Assembly: GCA_023138875.1 (NCBI GenBank)
Contig: JAGLOO010000024.1
Location: 1-64,000, forward strand
DNA from: Bacteroidales bacterium
GTDB taxonomy: Bacteria; Bacteroidota; Bacteroidia; Bacteroidales; GCA-2748055
DNA length: 64,000 nucleotides
Reading direction: 5' to 3'
The position numbers were made by a program, and so were the translations under genes. This document shows, in pieces, positions 17,731 to 26,498 of the stretch (position 1 is its first letter; every line of letters starts with the position of its first letter). The notes under the pieces are model-generated. The model ran no database searches and was not told the origin of the DNA. It saw only the letters and a program-made list of their open reading frames with translations.

Positions 17731-19065
17731 TTAGACAGCTTTTCTTGTGCGCATTATTTTTCCCACTTCGGCCTTGCCCAGTCTGATGTAATCGAGCAAT
17801 GGCCGTGCAGAGGGACAAGTATAACTGCAACTGCCACATTCGATGCAATCCATTACTTTTTCCTGTTCCAGCCTCTCATACATGCCTTTTTCAGCAAGGG
17901 TCATTAACAGGTAAGGTTCCAATCCCATGGGACAAACCCCCACACACCTGGTACAGCGGATACATGGTTGAACCTCTTTCCGCCGGGCTTCCTGTTCCCT
18001 GATCAGTAAAATGCCGGAACTTCCTTTTACAACGGGAACATCCAGTGAGGACAAGGCTTTGCCCATCATGGGACCACCGTTGATTACCTTGGCTGTATCT
18101 TCAGGCAAACCGCCTGCTTTTTCAACCAGGTAGGATACCGGAGTCCCGATACGTACCTGGAAATTGGAGGGGTTCGACAATGATTTTCCTGTTACTGTAA
18201 CGATCCTGTCGATGAGTGGCCTGTTTTTCATAACCGCATCGTAGGCAGCATAAACCGTACCCACATTGAATACAACCACACCCACATCAATGGGTAATCC
18301 GCCCGAAGGCACTTCTCGTTTCAACAATGCCTGAACCAGTTGTTTCTCTCCTCCCTGCGGATATTTCACTTTTAGTCCCTGTACCCTGACAGAAGTACCC
18401 TCGGTCATCTTCTGCATTTTTTGAATGGCATCGGGTTTATTATTTTCGATTCCCAGGATGGCTTTTTCAACACCCAGCCCTTTCATCATGAGGTGGATTC
18501 CTGCCAGCAGTTCATCAGACTTTTCCATCATCAGGGCATGGTCGGATGTTAGATAAGGTTCACATTCCACGCCATTGACAATCAGGTATTCGGCTTTCTT
18601 TCCTTTGGGGACCATCAGTTTCACATGGGTTGGAAAAGTGGCCCCTCCCAATCCTACGATCCCTGCGTCCAGGATCTTTTTGCGGATATCCTCTGAGGTG
18701 AGTACTGTATTTTTGACAAGGTCGTCAGACCGGTCTATGGTATCTATCCACTGATCTCCTTCCACCTGAATCTGAACAGCCATCCTCCGGTATCCGGAAC
18801 TATCACTGAAATTATCCACCTTTAATACCTTTCCCGATACCGAAGAATGGATATTGGTGGAAACAAATCCTTCAGATTGTGCGATGAGCTGCCCGACTAT
18901 TACCTCATCACCCCGGTTCACCATCACCTTTGACGGAGCTCCCAGGTGCTGGGATACGGGAATGACAACCACTTCGGGTGGAGGCAATACCTGGATGGCG
19001 TTTCCTGAAGAGAGCTTATGTTCGGCGGGATGAACACCACCCCTGGAGAATGATTTAAGACTCAT
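17731..19065 (-). CDS. rnfC: Rnf complex subunit RnfC
   Basis: 444-residue soluble subunit that binds NAD(H)/FMN and is homologous to NqrF/Nqo1-type modules. It has the RnfC N-terminal barrel-sandwich domain, a Nqo1-like Rossmann region (GIVGLGGATFPTHVK, NGVECEPYLTSDHALM), an SLBB domain, and two 4Fe-4S motifs CIRCTRCVGVCP and CIECGSCSYTCP at the C-terminal end. It directly abuts rnfB with no spacer. Confidence 0.96.
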   Translation of the reverse strand: MSLKSFSRGGVHPAEHKLSSGNAIQVLPPPEVVVIPVSQHLGAPSKVMVNRGDEVIVGQLIAQSEGFVSTNIHSSVSGKVLKVDNFSDSSGYRRMAVQIQVEGDQWIDTIDRSDDLVKNTVLTSEDIRKKILDAGIVGLGGATFPTHVKLMVPKGKKAEYLIVNGVECEPYLTSDHALMMEKSDELLAGIHLMMKGLGVEKAILGIENNKPDAIQKMQKMTEGTSVRVQGLKVKYPQGGEKQLVQALLKREVPSGGLPIDVGVVVFNVGTVYAAYDAVMKNRPLIDRIVTVTGKSLSNPSNFQVRIGTPVSYLVEKAGGLPEDTAKVINGGPMMGKALSSLDVPVVKGSSGILLIREQEARRKEVQPCIRCTRCVGVCPMGLEPYLLMTLAEKGMYERLEQEKVMDCIECGSCSYTCPSARPLLDYIRLGKAEVGKIMRTRKAV

Positions 19066-19938
19066 TTAATCACCTATTTTAGTTTCTGCTTCAACGGGCT
19101 CGGTTTTGTCTGTTTTCCTGGGTGGAAACAGGATCTCATGGATGGCGTTGGTAGGGCATTCCACCACACATTTACGACACAACTTGCATTTATCGGAATC
19201 GATAAAAGCCAGGTTGTTGTTCATGGTGATGGCTTCATACGGACAAACCTTAAAACATTTGGAGCACCCGATGCAGGCCACGCTGCAGTTCTTTTTAGCA
19301 ACGGCTCCTTTCTCTTCATTGATGCAACTAACGAATATCTTTCGGTCCTTTTTGTTCTTTTTCCGGAGTTCAATGATATCTCTCGGACAGGCTTCAACAC
19401 AGGCACCGCATGCGGTGCATTTGTCATCCACCACTACGGGAAGATCTGTTACCGGATCCATATGAATGGCATCAAAGTCACAGACAACCACACAATCACC
19501 TTCACCAAGGCAACCATGGGGGCATCCACCTTCACCCGTATACAGGTTGTGTATTATCACACAGGTAGGGGTGCCGTCATATTCATTGAACCTGGGCCTG
19601 AATTCGGGTGTGCCATGGCACCTGATCACAGCCACCCGGGGCGCCTGTTCGATGGCTTCTTTTCCCAGGATGGCAGCTGCCTTTGCCATGGTTTCGTTAC
19701 CGCCCACCGGGCAGAACAGTCCGTCCCATGTATCGGATTTCACCAAAGTCTCTGCGAAATTCCGGCAACCTGGGAATCCACATCCACCGCAGTTAGCTGC
19801 TGGCAGTGCCTCCTCCACTTCGTCGATCCTGGGATCCTCAAAAACTTTGAATTTTTGCGCCACAAAATATAAAATGATGGCAGCTGCTGCCCCGATGGTG
19901 ACCAGTGTACCTATTGTAAAGAGAATGATCTGGCTCAT
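19066..19938 (-). CDS. rnfB: Rnf complex subunit RnfB
   Basis: 290-residue ferredoxin-like subunit that accepts electrons from ferredoxin. After an N-terminal membrane helix (about 4-26) comes the four-Cys Fe-S domain AANCGGCGFPGCRNFAE. Three or more 4Fe-4S motifs follow (CTACGACVEACP, CIGCSKCFKVCP, CKLCRKCVVECP), with extra Cys at CPHGCLGEGDCVVVCDF. Its ATG overlaps the stop of the upstream rseC-like gene (ATGA). Confidence 0.96.
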   Translation of the reverse strand: MSQIILFTIGTLVTIGAAAAIILYFVAQKFKVFEDPRIDEVEEALPAANCGGCGFPGCRNFAETLVKSDTWDGLFCPVGGNETMAKAAAILGKEAIEQAPRVAVIRCHGTPEFRPRFNEYDGTPTCVIIHNLYTGEGGCPHGCLGEGDCVVVCDFDAIHMDPVTDLPVVVDDKCTACGACVEACPRDIIELRKKNKKDRKIFVSCINEEKGAVAKKNCSVACIGCSKCFKVCPYEAITMNNNLAFIDSDKCKLCRKCVVECPTNAIHEILFPPRKTDKTEPVEAETKIGD

Positions 19939-20384
19939 TGCACCGTTTGTATTTTCTTCATACTGAATGTAAATGTTGTCTTAATACGTTTCCTTAGTAA
20001 AAACAGGATCAGGTAGTAGGGCAGGAGGGACAGCAATGCAAATATACCGGCCCTTAGCTCATTGGCCCCGAATGCGGTCAGGCTGATCAGTACTGCCATC
20101 AGGAGTAAAAATGGATAGATGTAACCCAGCGCGACTGCTCTGAATCCCAGGTGCCTTGCCACCTGGACATGTACAGGTTCGCCTTTATTGTAATCTACTC
20201 CATGAAGTGGAATGTCAAGGTATTTTTCTTCCTGATCGGCAGCTCCGCAAACGCCTTTTGCATGACAGGCTGCACATGCGGATTCACTGTTGATCTTCAC
20301 AAGAGCAACATCATCTTCTATTTGTTCGATGATCCCAAAGTGGTCGATAAGGTTATGTCCGGACATTGCAGTCGTTTCATCCAA
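19935..20384 (-). CDS. SoxR-reducing system protein RseC family
   Basis: 149-residue membrane protein of the RseC/MucC family. It has an N-terminal soluble part with Cys residues spaced ACAACHAKGVCGA that may bind a cofactor, and two membrane helices (about 84-104 and 109-130). First gene of the rnf operon. In Bacteroidota and other lineages RseC-like proteins often accompany rnf genes, consistent with assembly or redox regulation. Start could be the ATG at 20384 or the one at 20366. A box TAATTTTG sits at 20400-20393 on this strand, so the shorter form leaves more room for a leader. Confidence 0.9.
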   Translation of the reverse strand: MDETTAMSGHNLIDHFGIIEQIEDDVALVKINSESACAACHAKGVCGAADQEEKYLDIPLHGVDYNKGEPVHVQVARHLGFRAVALGYIYPFLLLMAVLISLTAFGANELRAGIFALLSLLPYYLILFLLRKRIKTTFTFSMKKIQTVQ

Positions 20385-20392
20385 AACAGCTA

Positions 20393-20400
20393 CAAAATTA
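20393..20400 (-). promoter_or_regulatory. Possible -7 box upstream of the rnf operon
   Basis: TAATTTTG on the minus strand matches the Bacteroidota -7 consensus TAnnTTTG and lies just before the first rnf-operon gene. No good -33 TTG element is visible at 19-21 bp, so this is tentative. Confidence 0.3.
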
Positions 20401-20483
20401 TTGATGTTGGATGATTCTCACTTGCTGTATATCATATAAACACCTTTTCTTTGCTATTTATTCTGGATTTAAATAACGCCCCA

Positions 20484-21944
20484 TTAGAAGATAAATCCCA
20501 GCATGAAATAGACATTCTTATGCGTCATCGCAGTACGGGCTGGATCCTGCAACAATTCCGATAGTCCTTTTTGCATGTAGACGCCCCATTGCACATTCAT
20601 TATTTCGAATCCAAAACCATAGGTGATGCCAAATTCATGGACATTGAAAGCATCCTGAAAATCAATTTTATCATCACCCAGCTTGCCACCAAAATGATAA
20701 CTGTAGTATCCTCCCAACTGCAGGTATGTCCTGAATACTGCGTTGTCCGGGGTGGTGATCAGCAGGCTCAGCGGTGTTGTAACGGAATGGGTCCGGAAGG
20801 TACCATCCATATGTTTGCTGCCCTTGGTTTCGTACAGGACTTCCGGTTGGATGGTAAGAAAACTGGCAGCTCTGATGCTCGCAAATACACCGGCTTCAGC
20901 AGCAAAAATGGACTTACCCTGGTAAAATTCTTCCTGGTATTTGTGATGGCTTGAGCCTATATTGAGCCTTAATCCTATCCTGAAGACCTTCGGGCCGGAA
21001 GCGGCGATCTGCCCTTCCAGGGGGCCGGTCATATCAGACAGCTTTTCAGTGGAGGATAACTGAAGGGTGGTCGCGCTGATATAATTGGCAACAAGGGCCA
21101 TCCCGTCGTAATCCAGATCTTCAGGCACATCCTCCGGCTTATGGTAGGGCGATTCCAGCCCTGTATAAGTATGGATGGCAGGAATTCCTATCTTACCAAA
21201 AGGAGCTGTGTCGGTACGCTGCTCAATACGTCTGTTGGTTTTCTTAATGGTTATGTTATACTCACCGGCGAGCTCTCCAATAATCCTTTCGTAATCATTG
21301 AGCAATTCTACACCGACCAGTTCCAGTCCCTGGTGTGCTTCGTACATACCCACCATATCCAGGCTGAACATCAGTTTGATCTTATGGGGAGGCACGATGG
21401 AATCCTCTACAAAATGTGTTGAACCGATAAGGCCGCTTTCTTCCCCGTCAAATGCAACGATGATGACACTCCTGCCCAATGATTCCTGTTTCTTTACCAG
21501 GTTCCTCCCAATTTCAATGATGGATGCAGTACCCGAGGCGTTGTCGTCGGCTCCATTATAAACCACGGTATCTCCACTACTGATCTTCCAGCCCAGGTGG
21601 TCGTAGTGGGCTCCCAGAATGATGTACTCATCTCTCAGGTTCGGATCATTTCCCCGGATGATCCCCACTACATTGGCACCCGGGATGTTGAGGATGCCAT
21701 CGCGGTGGTTGAAAAGATGAAAATAGTCTCCGTTCAGGGGTTCAATCCCAGCTTCCCTGAATTGCTGTGCAATGTAATTCCTGGCTGTAACGCCTTGTTC
21801 CGTTCCAAATCCCCTTCCAAGCAGGGAATCAGAAGCCAGGGTATAGACATGGTTTTCAAGTTGCTCGGCCGTTGTGGAGAACTGGGCGGTTAATGGTATG
21901 GACAGGGCAATGAGTGCGGTCAGAAGGGTTGAATTCTTTAGCAT
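20484..21944 (-). CDS. M28 family zinc aminopeptidase fused to an outer-membrane beta-barrel domain
   Basis: 486 residues from the ATG at 21944, with signal peptide MLKNSTLLTALIALSIPLTAQ. The N-terminal half is a complete M28 peptidase with zinc ligands and catalytic residues in order: His113 (GAHYDHLG), Asp133 (GADDNASG), Glu168-Glu169 (FDGEESG), Asp196 (SLDMVG) and His268 (SPYHKPED). From about residue 320 to the end the protein changes to an eight-strand OMP_b-brl_2/PorT-like barrel pattern (LTIQPEVLYETKG, FRTYLQLGGYYSYHFGG, FGITYGFGFEI, ending NVYFMLGFIF). The architecture would anchor the protease in the outer membrane. It is monocistronic. Confidence 0.85.
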   Translation of the reverse strand: MLKNSTLLTALIALSIPLTAQFSTTAEQLENHVYTLASDSLLGRGFGTEQGVTARNYIAQQFREAGIEPLNGDYFHLFNHRDGILNIPGANVVGIIRGNDPNLRDEYIILGAHYDHLGWKISSGDTVVYNGADDNASGTASIIEIGRNLVKKQESLGRSVIIVAFDGEESGLIGSTHFVEDSIVPPHKIKLMFSLDMVGMYEAHQGLELVGVELLNDYERIIGELAGEYNITIKKTNRRIEQRTDTAPFGKIGIPAIHTYTGLESPYHKPEDVPEDLDYDGMALVANYISATTLQLSSTEKLSDMTGPLEGQIAASGPKVFRIGLRLNIGSSHHKYQEEFYQGKSIFAAEAGVFASIRAASFLTIQPEVLYETKGSKHMDGTFRTHSVTTPLSLLITTPDNAVFRTYLQLGGYYSYHFGGKLGDDKIDFQDAFNVHEFGITYGFGFEIMNVQWGVYMQKGLSELLQDPARTAMTHKNVYFMLGFIF

Positions 21945-21971
21945 GGTTGAAAATTTGTTGGCAATGAAAAA

Positions 21972-21979
21972 CAAAAGTA
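21972..21979 (-). promoter_or_regulatory. Possible -7 box upstream of the M28/barrel gene
   Basis: TACTTTTG on the minus strand, 27 bp upstream of the ATG at 21944, fits TAnnTTTG. No convincing -33 element is seen. Confidence 0.3.
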
Positions 21980-22080
21980 ATTATTTAATCCTGTCTGGAA
22001 TAATGAATATTCCCTACTTATTGAATGTGATCGATCAGGCCCTGTTTTTCGACGTTTCTCTCCATTGGTTTCTTTTAAAA

Positions 22081-22133
22081 ATGTAAAAATCCAAACGTAT
22101 ATTTACACAAATGATGTAAAAATCCAAACGTAT
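22081..22133. repeat. Duplicated 20-mer upstream of the AAA/DUF4143 ATPase gene
   Basis: The 20-mer atgtaaaaatccaaacgtat occurs perfectly at 22081-22100 and again at 22114-22133, with start points 33 bp apart (about three helical turns). The first copy also contains TGTAAA paired with TTTACA 14 bases further on. Position (54 bp before the ATPase start), perfect conservation and phasing suggest an operator or a duplicated promoter, but no known motif is recognised. Confidence 0.7.
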
Positions 22134-22186
22134 TTGTTAATATTGTAAATAACTACAATGAGGCAATAATCAATATCTAATTAATT

Positions 22187-23542
22187 ATGATACGTTTTTT
22201 TACCGAATATCTGATAGACTGGAAAAATCGGAACCACAGAAAACCTTTGATTGTAAGGGGAGCAAGGCAAGTGGGTAAAACTTACACTATTGAGAAATTT
22301 GGGAATGATTATTTCTCAGAAGTGATAAAAATAAACTTTGAGGAAACGCCTGACCTGCAACAATTCTTCAAAACCAACGATGTGGAGCAGATTGTTCGGA
22401 ATCTGGAGATTTACTTTGGAAAGAAAATTCTAATATCCGGTACTTTGCTCTTTCTTGACGAAATACAGACCTGCCCCGAAGCAATAGGTACTTTGCGATA
22501 TTTTTATGAAAAACTTCCAGACTTACATGTTATTGCTGCTGGCTCTTTATTGGATCACACCCTTAACGATCTGCAATATTCCATGCCTGTCGGAAGGGTG
22601 GAATTCGGTTATATGTATCCTTTACAGTTTTATGAATTTTTAATTGCAGTTAATGAGAAGACTCTTGTTGAATTTCTTAAAAACTACACCATTCAGGAAG
22701 AGATACCGCAGCCTATTCATAACAAATTGATGAGATTAATCCGGTTGTATTTTATTATTGGAGGAATGCCTGAAGCTGTTAAAATCTATGCTGAAACAAA
22801 AAGTTTGATAGATTCAGAACGCATACATGAAAGTATTATCAAATCGTTAGAGTTTGATTTTTCGAAATATGGAACGCGTTCACAGCAAATCACAATGATA
22901 AAACTGTTAAAGTATATACCAAAGGCAACGGGGCAAAAATTCAAATATTCAAATTTTGATCATTCTATCCGTTCAGAAACCATTAGAAGAGCATTGGATT
23001 TATTAGGTATGAGCAGGATAAGTTATCTTGTGCGCAATACCAAGGCCACAGGTATCCCGCTTGAAAGCGGTGCTGTAGAAAAGGTTTTTAAAACTCTTTT
23101 TCTTGATGTTGGGCTTTCAAATCATATTCTTAAACTTCGACCTGCAGACCTGGAAAACATAAATCTGATCAACGAAGGGAGCCTTGCAGAACAATTCATT
23201 GGACAAGAACTCTTATGTTTACCTCCCTACTTTATCGAAAACAGTATCTATTATTGGATGCGTGAACAAAGAAATTCAGAGGCGGAGATTGACTATCTGA
23301 TTCAATCAGGAAACCAAATTATTCCAATTGAAGTGAAGGCTGGTAAAACAGGAACGCTCAAATCATTACAGGTTTTTGTTACCGAAAGAAAATTAGACAA
23401 AGCAATCCGTTTCAATGCAGATTTACCCTCTTCCATACAAGTTAAAACCTCAATTAAAATTGGTAGTGGTATGAAAAAAGTAAATTTCCAACTTGTTTCA
23501 CTTCCCTTTTATCTTGTTCAGGAATTTATCAGATTTCTATAG
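22187..23542 (+). CDS. AAA ATPase with DUF4143 C-terminal domain
   Basis: A 451-residue ATPase of the AAA_14/DUF4143 family. It starts at an ATG with the family signature MIRFFTEYLIDWKNR. Walker A is GARQVGKTYTI (about 25-35), Walker B LLFLDEIQTCPEA, then sensor region VIAAGSLLDH. The C-terminal DUF4143 half has a PD-(D/E)XK-like nuclease core: AEIDYLIQSGNQIIPIEVKAG. The family is widespread in Bacteroidota, often in several copies, and its function is unsettled. It is visibly more AT-rich than its neighbours and flanked by an AT-rich upstream region, which hints at transfer. It ends 3 bp from the convergent recG stop. Confidence 0.93.
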   Translation: MIRFFTEYLIDWKNRNHRKPLIVRGARQVGKTYTIEKFGNDYFSEVIKINFEETPDLQQFFKTNDVEQIVRNLEIYFGKKILISGTLLFLDEIQTCPEAIGTLRYFYEKLPDLHVIAAGSLLDHTLNDLQYSMPVGRVEFGYMYPLQFYEFLIAVNEKTLVEFLKNYTIQEEIPQPIHNKLMRLIRLYFIIGGMPEAVKIYAETKSLIDSERIHESIIKSLEFDFSKYGTRSQQITMIKLLKYIPKATGQKFKYSNFDHSIRSETIRRALDLLGMSRISYLVRNTKATGIPLESGAVEKVFKTLFLDVGLSNHILKLRPADLENINLINEGSLAEQFIGQELLCLPPYFIENSIYYWMREQRNSEAEIDYLIQSGNQIIPIEVKAGKTGTLKSLQVFVTERKLDKAIRFNADLPSSIQVKTSIKIGSGMKKVNFQLVSLPFYLVQEFIRFL

Positions 23543-23545
23543 TCA

Positions 23546-25648
23546 TTAGCTGATACTCCCCCAGCTGATCCGGTTGGGATTGCCCTTTTTGATGTGTTTG
23601 GTGAAGATGTAGTTCTTCTCGAGCCGGAGATCGGGGTCCTCTGCGATAATGTTTTCGGCGGTGTCGCGGGCCAGTTGCAGGATCTGTCCATCTTTGCCCA
23701 GATGGGCGATCTTCAGGTTGAACGGGACGCCGCTCTGCTGAGTTCCTTCGATGTCCCCGGGTCCCCTCAGTTTCAGGTCCACTTCGGCAATTTCGAATCC
23801 ATCGTTGGTTCTTACCATCGTATCGATCCGTTTCCTGCCCTCTTCAGATATCTTGTATCCTGTCATCAGGATACAGTAGGACTGATCGGTCCCTCTTCCG
23901 ACCCTTCCGCGAAGCTGGTGCATCTGGGAAAGACCGAAGCGCTCCGCACTCTCGATGATCATGATGGTGGAATTGGGCACATCCACACCCACTTCAATGA
24001 CCGTAGTGGCCACCATGATATGGGTGCGTCCGGCCACAAAGTGTTTCATGGAGATCTCCTTCTCTTCCGGTTTCATTTTCCCGTGGACCACGCTGACCGC
24101 GTATTCGGGTGGGGGGAAAGCCCTGGAGATGCTTTCATACCCATCCTCCAGGTCCTTGTAATCCATGAATTCCGATTCCTGGATCAGGGGATAGACGATG
24201 TAGGCCTGTCTCCCCGTAGCAATCTGCTTTTTCAGGAATCCGAATACCTGCAGCCGTTTTGAGTCATAGGAGTGCCGGGTAATGATGGGTTTACGGCCCG
24301 GTGGCAGTTCATCTATGACAGAGACATCCAGATCGCCATAGAGGGTCATGGCCAGGGTGCGTGGAATGGGTGTGGCGGTCATCACCAGTACATGGGGCAA
24401 CACATCCGCCTTTTTCCAGAGTCGGGCCCGCTGGGCTACTCCGAAGCGATGCTGTTCATCAATAACCACCAGTCCGAGGTTATTGAACTGCACCACATCC
24501 TCAATGAGGGCATGGGTGCCGATCAGTATTTGAACCGATCCGTCGAGCAATCCCTGGTGGATGGGTTCCCGGTCAGCTTTTTTTATGGAGCCGGTCAGCA
24601 GCATCACTTGTACATCCATTCCTTCCATGAACCTGCCGATGCTGTTGAAATGTTGCTGTGCAAGGATCTCGGTGGGGGCCATGATGCAGGCCTGGAATCC
24701 ATTATCCATGGCAATCAGCATTGACATGAGGGCTACCAGGGTTTTCCCACTCCCTACGTCACCCTGCAAAAGCCGGTTCATCTGCCTGCCCGATCCCATG
24801 TCTTTCCGGATCTCTTTCATGACCCTTTTCTGAGCAGCAGTGAGTTCGAAGGGCAGGTGGTCTTTATAAAAGGTGTTGAAGTTGTCACCCACCGTTTCAA
24901 ACACATTCCCGCTGAAACGTTTGTTCCGTTCGGTTTTTCCCTGGAGGATATTCAACTGGATGTAAAAAAGTTCTTCAAATTTTAAGCGGAGTTCTGCTTT
25001 ATTGTACTGTGCAGAGGTATCAGGAAAGTGGATCTGTCGCATGGCTCCATCCAGGTTCACCAAGTTTAACTTTTCAAGGAGCCATGCTGGAAGTGATTCT
25101 TCAAACTTGGCAGGAAGGCCTTTGATCAGGTTGGCCAGCAGTTTGCTGATGGCTTTGGAGGTGAGGTAGTGGTCTTTGAGTTTTTCAGTGGTGGAGTAGA
25201 TCGCTTGGAGTTTGGAGCTGACCGCATGTTTTTTAGCGGGATCCTCCATCTCCGGGTGGACCAAATTGATCTTCCGGTTATAGACTGTGGGTTTACCAAA
25301 CACAATCAACTCTTTCTGAATGGGGTAAGATTCGGGGATCCATTTGGCGCCTCTGAACCACACCAGTTGAAGGTGACCGGTTCCATCTGCAAAGTCAGCC
25401 ACCAGCCGCTTCCCCTTTCCCTTTCCGATGGAAGCATACCCGGTAATCTGACCCCTGATCTGGATATGGGGCATGTCGGAGGTTACCTCCGAAATTTTGT
25501 GAAACCTGCTCCGGTCCACATACCGGTAAGGATAGTATGTGATGAGGTCTTCAACCGTATTGATATTCAACTCCTGCTTCAGCAAGTCAGCGCGTTTGGG
25601 ACCCACTCCCTCGAGAAATTGAATATCCTGTAGCAAATATTGTTGCAT
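23546..25648 (-). CDS. recG: ATP-dependent DNA helicase RecG
   Basis: 700-residue branch-migration helicase that remodels stalled replication forks and Holliday junctions. An N-terminal wedge/OB domain (ITGYASIGKGKGKRLVADFADGTG) precedes two RecA-like domains: Walker A GDVGSGKT at 296-303, motif II DEQHRFG, motif III TATPIPRTLA, motif V/VI with ATTVIEVGVDVPN and QLRGRVGRG. Length and order are normal for RecG. Apparently monocistronic. Confidence 0.97.
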   Translation of the reverse strand: MQQYLLQDIQFLEGVGPKRADLLKQELNINTVEDLITYYPYRYVDRSRFHKISEVTSDMPHIQIRGQITGYASIGKGKGKRLVADFADGTGHLQLVWFRGAKWIPESYPIQKELIVFGKPTVYNRKINLVHPEMEDPAKKHAVSSKLQAIYSTTEKLKDHYLTSKAISKLLANLIKGLPAKFEESLPAWLLEKLNLVNLDGAMRQIHFPDTSAQYNKAELRLKFEELFYIQLNILQGKTERNKRFSGNVFETVGDNFNTFYKDHLPFELTAAQKRVMKEIRKDMGSGRQMNRLLQGDVGSGKTLVALMSMLIAMDNGFQACIMAPTEILAQQHFNSIGRFMEGMDVQVMLLTGSIKKADREPIHQGLLDGSVQILIGTHALIEDVVQFNNLGLVVIDEQHRFGVAQRARLWKKADVLPHVLVMTATPIPRTLAMTLYGDLDVSVIDELPPGRKPIITRHSYDSKRLQVFGFLKKQIATGRQAYIVYPLIQESEFMDYKDLEDGYESISRAFPPPEYAVSVVHGKMKPEEKEISMKHFVAGRTHIMVATTVIEVGVDVPNSTIMIIESAERFGLSQMHQLRGRVGRGTDQSYCILMTGYKISEEGRKRIDTMVRTNDGFEIAEVDLKLRGPGDIEGTQQSGVPFNLKIAHLGKDGQILQLARDTAENIIAEDPDLRLEKNYIFTKHIKKGNPNRISWGSIS

Positions 25649-25696
25649 GCGTGGAGCAATTTATGTAAAATTAGCATTTTACAGGAAAGCTGAATT

Positions 25697-26440
25697 ATGG
25701 TCTGGCGAATCATTAAATATCTGGAACATCAGTTGTACAGGAGACACAGGAAAGGCAGGGGTATTCACCCGCCATACCTCTTCTCATTTGTTCATGATGT
25801 GGTTTTTAATACTCCGGGAACCGATATTCCGCATGAGATCAGCGAGATGCACCGGAACTTATGGAAAGACAGGACCATGATCGGGGAGCGTACAGTGGGT
25901 TCTTTTGTGTGTGGCTCATCGGTATCTCCCAGGTATGGAGAACTGCTTTTCCGGATTACCCGTTGGTTTTGTCCGGATATGATCCTGGAGCTGGGTACGG
26001 GTTTGGGTGTCAGCACCATGTACCTGGGTCAGGGATACCCCGGTGTACCATTGCATTCCATAGAAGGAAATACTGAACGGGCAGCTTTTGCAGCACAGCT
26101 GGTGTGCCGGTGTCATTTGGAACAGGTATCCATCCACTGGGGTGACCTGGATCGGAAACTGGAGGAGATCCTTCCACAACTCGATGGACGTTTTGTGGCT
26201 TTCGTGGATGCCAATCACAGCTATGAACCAACAATCCGGTATGTGAGGGCAATCCTGGAGAAGGCTGGGGATGAGGCAGTGATCATCATGGATGATATTT
26301 ATTGGTCACGGGGGATGTCCCGGGCTTGGAAGGAGGTGATTTCCTGGCCCGGGATCAGTGTTAGCATTGACCTGTTCCATATGGGGATCCTGCTGCTGAG
26401 AAAGGACCTGAATAAAGCCCATGTGAAAATTAAATCTTAA
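25697..26440 (+). CDS. Class I SAM-dependent methyltransferase (O-methyltransferase-like)
   Basis: 247 residues. The SAM-binding motif I is ILELGTGLGVSTMYLGQGYPG, followed by an acidic motif II (LHSIEGN) and a motif around AFVDANHSYEPTIRYV, with VIIMDDIYWSRGMSRAW. This is the pattern of Methyltransf_24/O-methyltransferase proteins often annotated as class I methyltransferases in Bacteroidota. The substrate is unknown. It diverges from recG with 48 bp between the starts. Confidence 0.83.
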   Translation: MVWRIIKYLEHQLYRRHRKGRGIHPPYLFSFVHDVVFNTPGTDIPHEISEMHRNLWKDRTMIGERTVGSFVCGSSVSPRYGELLFRITRWFCPDMILELGTGLGVSTMYLGQGYPGVPLHSIEGNTERAAFAAQLVCRCHLEQVSIHWGDLDRKLEEILPQLDGRFVAFVDANHSYEPTIRYVRAILEKAGDEAVIIMDDIYWSRGMSRAWKEVISWPGISVSIDLFHMGILLLRKDLNKAHVKIKS

Positions 26441-26498
26441 AGTTTTTAGAATGAGTCTTATCTAATATTGTTTACTTTCGTGTACAATTTAATAAGCT

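Noticed and set aside
17711-17848. 46-residue N-terminal extension of RnfD
   Set aside because: It overlaps rnfC, has no similarity to the family, and the ATG at 17710 gives the usual RnfD N terminus.
19138-19872. 244-codon + strand frame opposite rnfB
   Set aside because: Exact antisense of a confidently identified ferredoxin-like gene, with no family similarity.
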